DNA of 64,000 nt, from contig JBJOFF010000005.1 in NCBI GenBank assembly GCA_046048895.1, forward strand, positions 1-64,000, written 5' to 3'. Shown here one piece after another: positions 1 to 7,281 of the stretch (position 1 is the stretch's first letter; the number at the start of each line of letters is the position of its first letter). The notes under the pieces were generated by a model that was not told the origin of the DNA, searched no databases, and saw only the letters and a program-made list of their open reading frames with translations. The stretch comes from ZLKRG08 sp046048895. Lineage in GTDB: Bacteria; Actinomycetota; Actinomycetes; Nanopelagicales; Nanopelagicaceae. A program made the translations under genes and the position numbers.

Positions 1-692
1 ACTTTAGAGACGCCCTGTAATACAAATGCAATTCCGGTATAGGTTGTCACTTGCTTTGCACCATAACAGTCATTTGAGCAATTGCTATCGACTAAACGTC
101 CATTTTCGTTTCGTTGAAGTTCGCTATATTCCTGGGCAGTCACTAATGACTTTATTTTTTCATCTGCCCATTTGATGTCTTCCAGATTGTATTGAATCAA
201 AAAAACATCTTTTGGAGTTCGCCAAGTAGAAAAAGTTTGAGAAACTAATCCATAGGCAATTTGAGGTGTTTTATAGCCAGGCGCTTTAGTATTCGGGCCA
301 ACAAATCTTGTGAAATTAACTAAGTTGGACTTTCCTTTTTTGATTGCCTCGCCAGTTAATTTCCAAGCGGTATATGCGATTGCATCTCGGCGTTCGTATA
401 AATCGGCGAAACTTGTAGGTGCGAGTAATGATGCTTCAGTGGGCGTCGGCTCGCTCTTGGTGCCTCCGTTTGACGATTGCCCTGATTGGGTAGGTGTTGT
501 TGGTTTGATGGAAACGCCTTTATTCCAAACCAAAGTTTTTCCCGACTTAGTGCAGGTGTACTTTTTATTCGCGACGATTTTTGTACTTCCAGCTTTGGCG
601 CACTTACTTCCCGGCACCGCCGCTAATGCCAGGTTTGTGGATAAGTTTGTAAGAGTAAAAATCGCTGCCAGGACTAAAGATGCTCTCCGCAT
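1..692 (-). CDS. Secreted protein of unknown function, 3' end outside window
   Basis: The frame is open from ATG at 692 to the left window edge (230 codons), so the gene is truncated here. I translated it by hand. It begins with a signal peptide (MRRASLVLAAIFTL..., ending near LALAA, about residues 1-28). A short module follows with paired cysteines and many lysines, containing CAKAG, KKYTC and GKTLVWNKG (about residues 32-60). Then comes a Pro/Thr/Ser linker (about 61-85) and a soluble region with no family I recognise. A TATATT -10 element ends 6 bases before the ATG, which supports this start and a leaderless mRNA. The product is probably exported and may attach to the envelope through the Cys/Lys module; that role is inference. 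Confidence 0.75.
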   Translation of the reverse strand, partial: MRRASLVLAAIFTLTNLSTNLALAAVPGSKCAKAGSTKIVANKKYTCTKSGKTLVWNKGVSIKPTTPTQSGQSSNGGTKSEPTPTEASLLAPTSFADLYERRDAIAYTAWKLTGEAIKKGKSNLVNFTRFVGPNTKAPGYKTPQIAYGLVSQTFSTWRTPKDVFLIQYNLEDIKWADEKIKSLVTAQEYSELQRNENGRLVDSNCSNDCYGAKQVTTYTGIAFVLQGVSK

Positions 693-698
693 CTCAGA

Positions 699-704
699 AA
701 TATA
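699..704 (-). promoter_or_regulatory. -10 element TATATT, leaderless start
   Basis: Reads TATATT on the minus strand and ends 6 bases before the ATG at 692. This is the same spacing seen at many other genes here, so transcription probably starts at or next to the A of the start codon. Confidence 0.6.
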
Positions 705-722
705 CCTCTAGAAGCATATTTT

Positions 723-1121
723 TTAGGCGGTTACGTCGCCGACTCTCTCCCACATCTTTGCAAGGATCATCCAGCGACCATCAATGAAGACGATGTTTAA
801 GTAATCCTGCATAACTCCGCCCATCATTTCGAGCTGCGGCTTCACTAACGCCAAAGTTGGTGAAACTTGATCAAACATCAGGACGCGATCATCGCGTTTC
901 TCGCCCTTTTCAGCTGGTGATTGACGAGCGACTACTGCGGCGCGGTAGATGTCGTATGGGCGAAGTGAAATCGTCCCGCCTTGTGCTGAATAGAGGCAGC
1001 AATCTTTGTGAAAGACGCGATCGAACTTTTCCATATCTTGCAGGTGCATAGCATCAAAGTAATCGTCCATCATTGCTTTGATGTCGGCGGGCATATTTGG
1101 AACTAATGAGTAATCGGCCAT
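723..1121 (-). CDS. NTF2-like (SnoaL/lumazine-binding type) protein
   Basis: A 132-residue single-domain protein. The N-terminal helical part with DIKAMMDDYFDAMHLQDMEKFDRVFHKDC, followed by strands ending in YLNIVFIDGRWMILAKMW, matches the cone-shaped NTF2-like fold used by small enzymes and ligand-binding proteins. The length is normal for the family. No catalytic residues can be assigned, so the substrate is unknown. There is no signal peptide, so it should be cytoplasmic. The gene is divergent from the ParD-like gene at 1223, with 101 bases between them. A TACACT -10 element ends 6 bases before the ATG, predicting a leaderless mRNA. Confidence 0.7.
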   Translation of the reverse strand: MADYSLVPNMPADIKAMMDDYFDAMHLQDMEKFDRVFHKDCCLYSAQGGTISLRPYDIYRAAVVARQSPAEKGEKRDDRVLMFDQVSPTLALVKPQLEMMGGVMQDYLNIVFIDGRWMILAKMWERVGDVTA

Positions 1122-1127
1122 GCAGAA

Positions 1128-1133
1128 AGTGTA
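1128..1133 (-). promoter_or_regulatory. -10 element TACACT, leaderless start
   Basis: TACACT on the minus strand ends 6 bases before the ATG at 1121. With a 17-base spacer the hexamer further upstream is GCGACA, matching the GACA half of the -35 consensus TTGACA. Confidence 0.6.
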
Positions 1134-1164
1134 GATGGCGCAGGCCAGAATGTCGCTCTTACAC

Positions 1165-1191
1165 AGAAAGGTAACCTTAAGTAACCTTTCT
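1165..1191. promoter_or_regulatory. 27-bp imperfect palindrome, candidate operator
   Basis: Outer arms AGAAAGGT and ACCTTTCT are exact inverted copies; the core is mostly symmetric and also contains GTAACCTT twice as a direct repeat. It lies between the divergent 1121 and 1223 genes, 31 bases before the ParD-like ORF. Antitoxins of this class often bind such sites to repress themselves, so autoregulation is a reasonable inference. Confidence 0.5.
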
Positions 1192-1222
1192 GATATGCTC
1201 TGATTGCTTCAAAGGAGTTGTC

Positions 1223-1546
1223 ATGGGACGTGTGGTTAAGTTGAATGAAGAGTTCGTGCTTCGTGTTGCTAAAGAGGCAGAGCTAAATAAGCGCTCCGTT
1301 CCCAAGCAGATTGAATTCAATTACGCATTGGCGGCTGCTGCTCTTGATAATCCTGATCTTCCAATCCATTGGGTTCGTGACCTGTTGATAGCTAAAGATT
1401 CGACCACTGCAAAACGGGTTAAATGGATAGATGATGCTCTCCTACGAATTGCAGCCGAGGAAGATGCTAAAAAAGCTGCCCGAAAACCGAAGAGAGCTAG
1501 TGTTAAAAGCGCTTCTGGAAATCGAAAGAAATCCGTTTCAAGGTAA
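1223..1546 (+). CDS. ParD-like antitoxin, no partner toxin visible
   Basis: A 107-residue basic protein. Residues 5-45 (KLNEEFVLRVAKEAELNKRSVPKQIEFNYALAA) resemble the ParD-like antitoxin family, in which a short strand and helices form a ribbon-helix-helix DNA-binding dimer and the R-S-V-P-K-Q-I-E stretch is typical. The C-terminus is rich in Lys, Arg and Ala. AAAGGAG at 1211-1217 is a good ribosome binding site. No toxin gene follows: 1547-1677 has no credible ORF and the next gene is on the other strand. It may be an orphan antitoxin or a small DNA-binding regulator. A palindrome at 1165-1191 is the likely operator. Confidence 0.65.
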   Translation: MGRVVKLNEEFVLRVAKEAELNKRSVPKQIEFNYALAAAALDNPDLPIHWVRDLLIAKDSTTAKRVKWIDDALLRIAAEEDAKKAARKPKRASVKSASGNRKKSVSR

Positions 1547-1677
1547 ACCAAAGATTGGCATTTAGCCGGCGTACTCACCTACCGCTTCAAAATTTATGAA
1601 GAGCTTTGGCTAATTGCATACTCATTCACGGGTCCGCAATCAATTCGTATTATGAGAATAGGCCCAAGAGAGAATTT

Positions 1678-2157
1678 TTACGAATTACTTAAATAAGCTG
1701 ATTCCATAGCTGCTAAATCAATTTTGCGCATACCGAGCATGGCTTGAGTTGCGCGCTGTGCACCAGCTGCATCAGAACCGCCAAGCCAATCATTCATCTT
1801 TGGCGAAGTAACCTGCCAAGAGACTCCGAATTTATCTTTGAGCCAACCACATTGGGACTCTTCCCCGCCATCTGCAAGCAATAGCTCCCAATATTTATCG
1901 ATTTCATTTTGATCTTTGCAGGGAATCTGAAAAGAGATCGCTTCGCTATGCGGAAATTGTGGTCCACCATTAAGGCCGATAAATGGGCGGCCGAAGATTT
2001 TGAAATTAACTACGATCTCTTCGCCCTGCTTATTGCCTGGAGTATCAGTTGGTGCGATCCAGTTATCTGCGACTTCGCTATCGGGAAAGATACTGGTGTA
2101 GAAGTTAGCGGCTTCGCGTGCGCGACCATCGAACCAGAGGCAGGTAATTAAATCCAT
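1678..2157 (-). CDS. VOC-family protein, PhnB / 3-demethylubiquinone-methyltransferase-like
   Basis: A 159-residue protein of the glyoxalase/bleomycin-resistance/dioxygenase (VOC) superfamily, PhnB-like branch. The opening LITCLWFDGRAREAANFYTSIFPDSEV and the later GWLKDKFGVSWQVTSP and MLGMRKID are typical of proteins annotated as 3-demethylubiquinone-9 3-methyltransferase domain, though few of these are real methyltransferases. The substrate cannot be told from sequence. It is cytoplasmic and apparently transcribed alone. A TAGACT -10 element ends 6 bases before the ATG, fixing the start and predicting a leaderless transcript. The 131 bases downstream (1547-1677) show no gene. Confidence 0.8.
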   Translation of the reverse strand: MDLITCLWFDGRAREAANFYTSIFPDSEVADNWIAPTDTPGNKQGEEIVVNFKIFGRPFIGLNGGPQFPHSEAISFQIPCKDQNEIDKYWELLLADGGEESQCGWLKDKFGVSWQVTSPKMNDWLGGSDAAGAQRATQAMLGMRKIDLAAMESAYLSNS

Positions 2158-2163
2158 GGGGCA

Positions 2164-2169
2164 AGTCTA
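2164..2169 (-). promoter_or_regulatory. -10 element TAGACT, leaderless start
   Basis: TAGACT on the minus strand ends 6 bases before the ATG at 2157. No ribosome binding site is present. Confidence 0.6.
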
Positions 2170-2173
2170 AAGG

Positions 2174-3190
2174 TCAAGCAAGTTCTTTTAACTTCTCTCT
2201 AGCTGCTTGATGGTCGAAATCAGTCGAAAGAATCTTATTTAAGTCTTTAATTGCCATCGCTTTCTTCCCCATCTCTGCATAAGTGCAGGCGCGTTCGAAG
2301 CGAGCTAAAGTCAAAATATCGGCTTGGCGAGAGCGTTTTGCCAAAGCTAGCTTAAAAGTTTCTATGGAAACTTCAAACTCTTTCAATTCTCGCATGGCGA
2401 TAGCGCGGAAAACTAGGAGAATACAATCAAAATCATCTTCATTTTCAATGCCTTCAGTTTCGTCTATAACTTCTTGATTCTTCTTTAAAGCTAAAAAGAG
2501 GTCCTGTTTGGCGATTTGCTTGTAAGGAGTATCTCCGACATCTTCTAAAACTGTTAGCGCATTCTCGTATTCTCCAAAGGCTTGCAGAATTTCTGAGTAG
2601 GTATACGCCAAATAATCATTTTGATAATCCGTGGCCATCACAATGCCGCGGGCTATGGGTATAGAGGCTTTAAATTGATCGAAATATTTGCGCACCAGTT
2701 TATGCTCGAATAATTTTGGACCAATATTAAATAGTCTCTCTGCAATCTCAAGCGCTGCCTTACCGCTGACATTTGCAGTAGGCGCCATCATCACGAAATC
2801 GATGTAATCGGCGATATCAGGATGCTCGCTCTTTATGCGATTAGCTTCTGCTTGTTTCTCTTCAAAGGTGAATTTGGAATCTCCACTTAGAAATAGAAAT
2901 ATGAAATCGTAGAAATCGTCTTCACTCTTTCTAGAAAATAGCGTTGGTCGATCCATTGACTCTGCGACCATTTGGGCTTCTGCTTTCGCTTTAGCAATTG
3001 CCTTGCCACTTACGGACTCTGAATACGAGAGACCGCTTCCTGGAATTCCAACTGAAACGGTGCGACGTCCGCTGGTGTTGATGGTGTACTTCGCGCCTCG
3101 TGGGCCAACTGAAACGCCCCAGGAATTCTTGTTGAAATTCAGGCGAATGCCAGGTGCGATCTTTAGCGTGCGGCGAAAACGAAAAGCCAT
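2174..3190 (-). CDS. DUF4236 domain protein with C-terminal TPR-like repeats
   Basis: The N-terminal 55 residues (MAFRFRRTLKIAPGIRLNFN... with SVGPRGAKYTINTSGRRTVSVGIPGSGLSY) are a clear DUF4236 domain, a short beta-rich module of unknown function. The rest (about 100-338) is helical and looks like tetratricopeptide repeats; the last two pairs, around RQADILTLARFERACTYAEMGKKAMAIKDLNKIL, are the clearest. TPRs usually bind partner proteins. There is no signal peptide. An upstream TTG is possible, but TAACTT ends 6 bases before the ATG at 3190, so I use 3190. Its role is unknown. Confidence 0.7.
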   Translation of the reverse strand: MAFRFRRTLKIAPGIRLNFNKNSWGVSVGPRGAKYTINTSGRRTVSVGIPGSGLSYSESVSGKAIAKAKAEAQMVAESMDRPTLFSRKSEDDFYDFIFLFLSGDSKFTFEEKQAEANRIKSEHPDIADYIDFVMMAPTANVSGKAALEIAERLFNIGPKLFEHKLVRKYFDQFKASIPIARGIVMATDYQNDYLAYTYSEILQAFGEYENALTVLEDVGDTPYKQIAKQDLFLALKKNQEVIDETEGIENEDDFDCILLVFRAIAMRELKEFEVSIETFKLALAKRSRQADILTLARFERACTYAEMGKKAMAIKDLNKILSTDFDHQAAREKLKELA

Positions 3191-3196
3191 GCTCAA

Positions 3197-3202
3197 AAGT
3201 TA
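3197..3202 (-). promoter_or_regulatory. -10 element TAACTT, leaderless start
   Basis: TAACTT on the minus strand ends 6 bases before the ATG at 3190. It decides against a TTG start two codons upstream. Confidence 0.5.
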
Positions 3203-3219
3203 TCGGAAGGTAGAGACAA

Positions 3220-3253
3220 AAACGAAGCCCCGCGCAGTTGCGGAGCTTCGTTT
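3220..3253 (-). terminator. Intrinsic terminator after the DUF2202 gene
   Basis: A 14-bp stem (AAACGAAGC...GCTTCGTTT, one mismatch) with a 6-base loop is followed on the minus strand by a T-rich tract (TTTTTGTCTC). It lies 8 bases after the stop of the gene at 3262 and just before the 3190 gene, so it separates the two units. Confidence 0.8.
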
Positions 3254-3261
3254 GCTTGCAA

Positions 3262-3777
3262 TTAACGGCTAAATGCAGCTAAGTGGTTCTGGGAACCCTT
3301 CAGCAAATTATCGAGCGCTAACTTGATATCTGCTGGCCATGACTTCTCTAGCATTACCTCAAGATCTTCAATATCGGTTACCTCTACCAATTTACCTACT
3401 TCAAACGCAGCGAGTGCATCTGCGCTGCCTTGTGCAATTAGATTGTCATATAGAGCCTGCAGTTCTTGATTCCAGAAAACTCCGGCCTTGCGATTTAGCG
3501 TTGGATTCCAAACCTTGTATGACTTAAGCAGCGCCGCTATTTGATCCATATGGGTCTGTTCTGACTTAACAATATTGGAGAATTTCTGAGTGGTTACATT
3601 TGCCACAAAGTAGTTGTAAACATCGCGAGCCAGCTTCTCCTCTTCGACTATGTATTGAAGTTGCTGCTTCTGTGCTGCAGTTAATTTGACCGCCGCATTG
3701 CCAGCCGTTGCAGAGAAGAGCGTTAGATTTAAGGTCGCAATCAAGGTAATCGCTAGGGTTTTTTGAATTCGCTTCAT
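3262..3777 (-). CDS. Exported DUF2202 (ferritin-like) protein
   Basis: A 171-residue protein with a signal peptide (MKRIQKTLAITLIATLNLTLFSATAGNA, about 1-28). The mature part is a DUF2202 domain: LQYIVEEEKLARDVYNYF and EQTHMDQIAALL carry the Glu and His residues expected of a ferritin-like four-helix bundle, suggesting metal binding; a metal role has not been shown for this family as far as I know. The start has a weak GAGAAG ribosome binding site. An inverted repeat AAGGAA-N3-TTCCTT lies just upstream at 3794-3808. It is transcribed alone, ending at the 3220-3253 terminator. Confidence 0.8.
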   Translation of the reverse strand: MKRIQKTLAITLIATLNLTLFSATAGNAAVKLTAAQKQQLQYIVEEEKLARDVYNYFVANVTTQKFSNIVKSEQTHMDQIAALLKSYKVWNPTLNRKAGVFWNQELQALYDNLIAQGSADALAAFEVGKLVEVTDIEDLEVMLEKSWPADIKLALDNLLKGSQNHLAAFSR

Positions 3778-3793
3778 TTTCTTCTCGATTCTT

Positions 3794-3808
3794 AAGGAAC
3801 TTTTCCTT
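3794..3808. promoter_or_regulatory. Inverted repeat AAGGAA-N3-TTCCTT upstream of DUF2202 gene
   Basis: A perfect 6-bp inverted repeat with a 3-base spacer, 16 bases before the start codon at 3777. It could be an operator or a small hairpin in the mRNA leader. The rest of the 3778-3905 gap shows no gene. Confidence 0.3.
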
Positions 3809-3905
3809 ATGTAGGGATATTGCGCCGGTAAATTGAGAGGCGCGTCTAATTAACCTGAGAAGCGAGTGAGAAGTTAGTGGCGGAGTGCTAGCCCTGTGAC
3901 AGCGC

Positions 3906-4754
3906 TTATGAAGTTACATCTTTATGCGCAAAGCGAGCGATCGCAAGTGCATACAAAATGATTCCAGTAATCGCGCAGTAAGCACCTCCGCGAACCATGG
4001 CAGACCAATCGATAGTGGTTGATAGCGCATCAAACCAAGTAAAGGCATAGTGCACCGGGAACCAATCGCGAATCTTTCCAAGTGCGGTGATTGCATCCAG
4101 AATATTTAGCAGAATCGAGATACCAACGGCCACACCAACCGCACCAAGTGGTGCATCGGTGCGCACGCTTAAATAGAAAGCAAGGCCAGCGACAAAGAGC
4201 AGTGAAATCGCTAAATATGCAGTAATAATCGCAACTCTAGAGAGCGCAATGGAGTTAGAGAAAGTAGCGCCAAGTGGAGTCTGTAGCGGTGCGCTACCAA
4301 AGGCAATCAATCCAACTATCCATGATGATAACGGCATTAATAAAACTGCAATCGCAGAGAGCGTAAGGCTGACTTTGATTTTCTGTAATAACAAACGAGT
4401 GCGTGGTACTGGCGCTGCTAGTAAATACCGAAGCGTTGACCACGATGCTTCACTTGCGACGGTGTCGCCATTAAAGAGCGCAATCACGGTTACTAATAAA
4501 AATGGCGTTGCAAAATACAACATGGTGACAGTGAAATTCGCGGCGCCAATCGTGGCAAGACCAATTAGATCAGTGCTGCCAGAACCAAGTCTGGTTGGTC
4601 CCCCGCTATTTCCAGATGGACCAAATTTAACTGCGATCGCAACCAGAATCGGAAGTGAGACCACGAAACCATAAGCAAATGCAGTGCGCTTACGTTTTAG
4701 TTGGCGGTAGAGCTCAACTGCGTAAGGAAGAGTTTTCGATGCTTGATAGCTCAT
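3906..4754 (-). CDS. ABC transporter permease, ABC-2 type
   Basis: A 282-residue integral membrane protein with about six hydrophobic segments, beginning near FAYGFVVSLPILVAIAVKF and ending near GAYCAITGIILYALAIARF. LRYLLAAPVPRTRLLLQKI between segments 2 and 3 is the usual ABC-2 loop that contacts the ATPase. It overlaps the upstream hydrolase-ATPase gene by 4 bases (ATGA), so the two are translated together and should form one exporter-type complex. The cargo is unknown. No terminator is obvious after the stop. Confidence 0.85.
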   Translation of the reverse strand: MSYQASKTLPYAVELYRQLKRKRTAFAYGFVVSLPILVAIAVKFGPSGNSGGPTRLGSGSTDLIGLATIGAANFTVTMLYFATPFLLVTVIALFNGDTVASEASWSTLRYLLAAPVPRTRLLLQKIKVSLTLSAIAVLLMPLSSWIVGLIAFGSAPLQTPLGATFSNSIALSRVAIITAYLAISLLFVAGLAFYLSVRTDAPLGAVGVAVGISILLNILDAITALGKIRDWFPVHYAFTWFDALSTTIDWSAMVRGGAYCAITGIILYALAIARFAHKDVTS

Positions 4755-7246
4755 TTCTGCTCCTTTCCGATAATTAAATCATCGCCGATAAGTTCTAAGA
4801 AGATCTCCTCAAGCGAATTAGTCTTGCGATTCTTAGTCAAAATCTTCTTCATAGGACCAAAAGCAATCAACTGGCCGCGGTGCATCAACACCACATGCGT
4901 ACATGTCTGCTGAACTTCAGCAAGCAAGTGTGAAGAGACAATTACGGTGCGCCCAGTCTTGGCATAATCTTTGAGAACTTGGCGCATCTCTGCAATCTGC
5001 TGTGGGTCTAAACCATTGGTAGGTTCATCCAGCACTAATAAATCAGGCAGCCCCATCATCGCTTGTGCAATTGCCAAGCGCTGACGCATACCTTGGCTAT
5101 AGGAACGTACCTTCTTGTCTAGCGCCGTACCAAGTTTGGTAATGGCAATAACTTCTTCTAAATGATTTTCGCCATCGCGACCGATAGAACGCCAATATAA
5201 ATCAAGGTTTTCGCGGCCGGTTAAGTGCGGCAAGAAACCTGGACCTTCGACGAAACTTCCTAAATTAGCCAGCGCCGGCGAACCTGGATAGATGGCTTTT
5301 CCATCCATGTAAATGCCGCCTTCGGTTGGGAAGATAAGTCCCATCATCATGCGCAGCGTGGTGGTCTTACCTGCGCCATTTGGTCCAAGTAGACCAACTA
5401 CTTGGCCGCGTTCGACTTTGAATGAAAGATCGCTAACTGCGCGATAACCATCTTTATAAACTTTTCCAAGTCCGACAACTTCAACCAATGAATCTCCGCT
5501 TTCGGCGGCAATCTTAATTTGTGGTCGACGAATTCGAACATAGATAAATGCAAGGACCAAAGTAATTAGTAGCGCAATTGGCCAAAATAGCGAAGCGCTA
5601 GCGCTAGCTGCCGCTTGCGCATCTATGGTCTGCACTTGAATTGGAGATAGCGCAGAGATAGAAATAAATTTCGATTCTTTAGGTAGATCAAAACCCTGGT
5701 CGGTGCTAGAGACGCCAACTGCAATTACATCGCCGACTGCGGCATCCAGAATTACCGATGGCAGTTGCACCTCAATATCGCGACCGCTCTCTGGCAAATT
5801 AATTAATTTAACTGGTGCCACGATGCCATTTGGTTGATTAATCGAACCAGCTGGGGTCTTAACTACTAATGAGAAAAATAGCGTCGCTTCGCCAGTGGTG
5901 CTGGTTACGCGCAACTTAATTTTGCTTGGGCCGACAAGTTCTAGTGGAGTCTTAAGTGGTGCGCTCTCAATAAATGCGCTCTGCCCAGGTAAAAATGCTG
6001 GAGAGAATCCAGAAATTTGCGACACTACGCGAGTCGCCAAATTGCCAGCCGAACCAATTCCAGGAAGTGCGCTAATTGCAGTTGGTACGCCACCGATCGG
6101 ATAGTTCAGCGCCGTCACCGGAGTAACTACTGGAATCTCAAGTGGTTTGCCATTAATTGGTAGTTGATCGCTGACGAAAACCTTTGGAATAACAGTGGAA
6201 TCTTGCAACGAAATCGAGCCATTGGTATTGGTAAATTGGAACTTCGGGAACTCGCTCTGTTTGCCCATTAAATATTGATCGAGCCACTTTAAGTACTGCT
6301 CTTGTAAATACTTCTCTTCATTAACTCCGCCATCGTGGCCGCCGGCATGCCAGATCATTGAAAGCGGTAATTTTGGATTTGCTTTATTAATTACCTGCGC
6401 GCTGCGGTAGCTCTCATTGAGTGGGAAAAGTGAATCGGCTTGGCCTTGGCTAAGTAGCGTTGGCGCGGATAGTTTTTCCAGGTAATTAATTGGAGAGACC
6501 GATGCCGAAAGTGCGCGCTCTGCGGCAGTTGGCGCACCAGTAAGCGCTGCGTTTCTATAGGCATCGCACCAGATATCGGCAAATGCGCCACACTCACCTA
6601 GATATGCATTTTGTAACGCTGCCGCATTAAAGAATGTCGATGCCCAAACTTTTTTAAATGGACCAGTTGGTGAATCGTTCGCGCTCTTATTTAACAAGCT
6701 CTGCGGAAAGAGATCTTCTTGTAAATCGCTCCAGGTGATATCTGCAATTACAGCATCGATTCTTTTATCTTGGCTTGCGGTCATTAACGCATTGGCGCCG
6801 CCATATGAAGCGCCCATAATGCCAACTACTGGATCGCCAGATTTATTGGTGACTTTAAAGTTCTTAGTTAAGTAATTGATTAACGCAATTGAATCTGCCA
6901 CTTCACCATTTATGGAGTTCATGGTGATTTGGCCGGTGGATTTACCAAAACCGCGCGCAGACCAAGTTAAAACAATGTAACCGCGCTCCTGAAAGAACTT
7001 AGCTTGGCTACTAACTGACTCTTTGCTGCCACCAAAACCATGCGCGATCAGAATTGCAGGCGCGCTATTTCCATCTGTCAGCTCTGGTAGATAGGTGCGG
7101 GTATCGATACTGACACCAGGCGCAGTGGTAACGGTTTTATCTATGGTCCTTGCCGCAGCGCTCCAGGCGCTATTGATTGCGAAGGAAGAAGCGAAAAAAG
7201 TAATAAAAATCGCTATTAGGGCCCTGCTCATGGCGCGCATTCTCAC
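4751..7246 (-). CDS. Fusion of exported alpha/beta hydrolase (S15/CocE-like) with ABC transporter ATPase
   Basis: Numbering is from the ATG at 7252 (833 residues). In order: signal or anchor segment (8-34); alpha/beta hydrolase of the X-Pro dipeptidyl-peptidase/CocE type, with HGFGG (71-75), nucleophile GASYGG (Ser149), acid Asp273 and His306 in GGHDGG; a beta-rich domain (about 400-545); one membrane segment (about 555-572) followed by RIRRP; then a complete ABC ATPase with GPNGAGKT (623-630), signature SYSQGMRQ and Walker B LLVLDEP. The topology fits: hydrolase outside, ATPase inside. TAGGTT ends 6 bases before a GTG at 7246, so I start there; ATG 7252 would lie at the -10 and outside the mRNA. 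It pairs with the permease at 3906. The substrate of either half is unknown. Confidence 0.85.
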   Translation of the reverse strand: MRMRAMSRALIAIFITFFASSFAINSAWSAAARTIDKTVTTAPGVSIDTRTYLPELTDGNSAPAILIAHGFGGSKESVSSQAKFFQERGYIVLTWSARGFGKSTGQITMNSINGEVADSIALINYLTKNFKVTNKSGDPVVGIMGASYGGANALMTASQDKRIDAVIADITWSDLQEDLFPQSLLNKSANDSPTGPFKKVWASTFFNAAALQNAYLGECGAFADIWCDAYRNAALTGAPTAAERALSASVSPINYLEKLSAPTLLSQGQADSLFPLNESYRSAQVINKANPKLPLSMIWHAGGHDGGVNEEKYLQEQYLKWLDQYLMGKQSEFPKFQFTNTNGSISLQDSTVIPKVFVSDQLPINGKPLEIPVVTPVTALNYPIGGVPTAISALPGIGSAGNLATRVVSQISGFSPAFLPGQSAFIESAPLKTPLELVGPSKIKLRVTSTTGEATLFFSLVVKTPAGSINQPNGIVAPVKLINLPESGRDIEVQLPSVILDAAVGDVIAVGVSSTDQGFDLPKESKFISISALSPIQVQTIDAQAAASASASLFWPIALLITLVLAFIYVRIRRPQIKIAAESGDSLVEVVGLGKVYKDGYRAVSDLSFKVERGQVVGLLGPNGAGKTTTLRMMMGLIFPTEGGIYMDGKAIYPGSPALANLGSFVEGPGFLPHLTGRENLDLYWRSIGRDGENHLEEVIAITKLGTALDKKVRSYSQGMRQRLAIAQAMMGLPDLLVLDEPTNGLDPQQIAEMRQVLKDYAKTGRTVIVSSHLLAEVQQTCTHVVLMHRGQLIAFGPMKKILTKNRKTNSLEEIFLELIGDDLIIGKEQK

Positions 7247-7252
7247 CGCCAT

Positions 7253-7258
7253 AACCTA
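7253..7258 (-). promoter_or_regulatory. -10 element TAGGTT for the hydrolase-ATPase gene
   Basis: TAGGTT on the minus strand is 6 bases before GTG 7246. It shares the small divergent gap with the TAAACT element at 7270-7275 on the other strand. Confidence 0.45.
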
Positions 7259-7269
7259 ACCCGAGCCTT

Positions 7270-7275
7270 TAAACT
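7270..7275 (+). promoter_or_regulatory. -10 element TAAACT, leaderless start
   Basis: TAAACT ends 6 bases before the ATG at 7282. No ribosome binding site is present. This favours ATG 7282 over the TTG at 7276. Confidence 0.6.
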
Positions 7276-7281
7276 TTGCAC

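Noticed and set aside
310..711. A plus-strand frame of 133 codons
   Set aside because: It is antisense to the minus-strand secreted-protein gene, which has a signal peptide, promoter and coherent domains. The plus frame has no ribosome binding site and no family likeness.
3778..3905. Possible small gene or RNA in the gap before the ABC permease stop
   Set aside because: No frame with a start signal, no strong hairpin beyond the short AAGGAA repeat.
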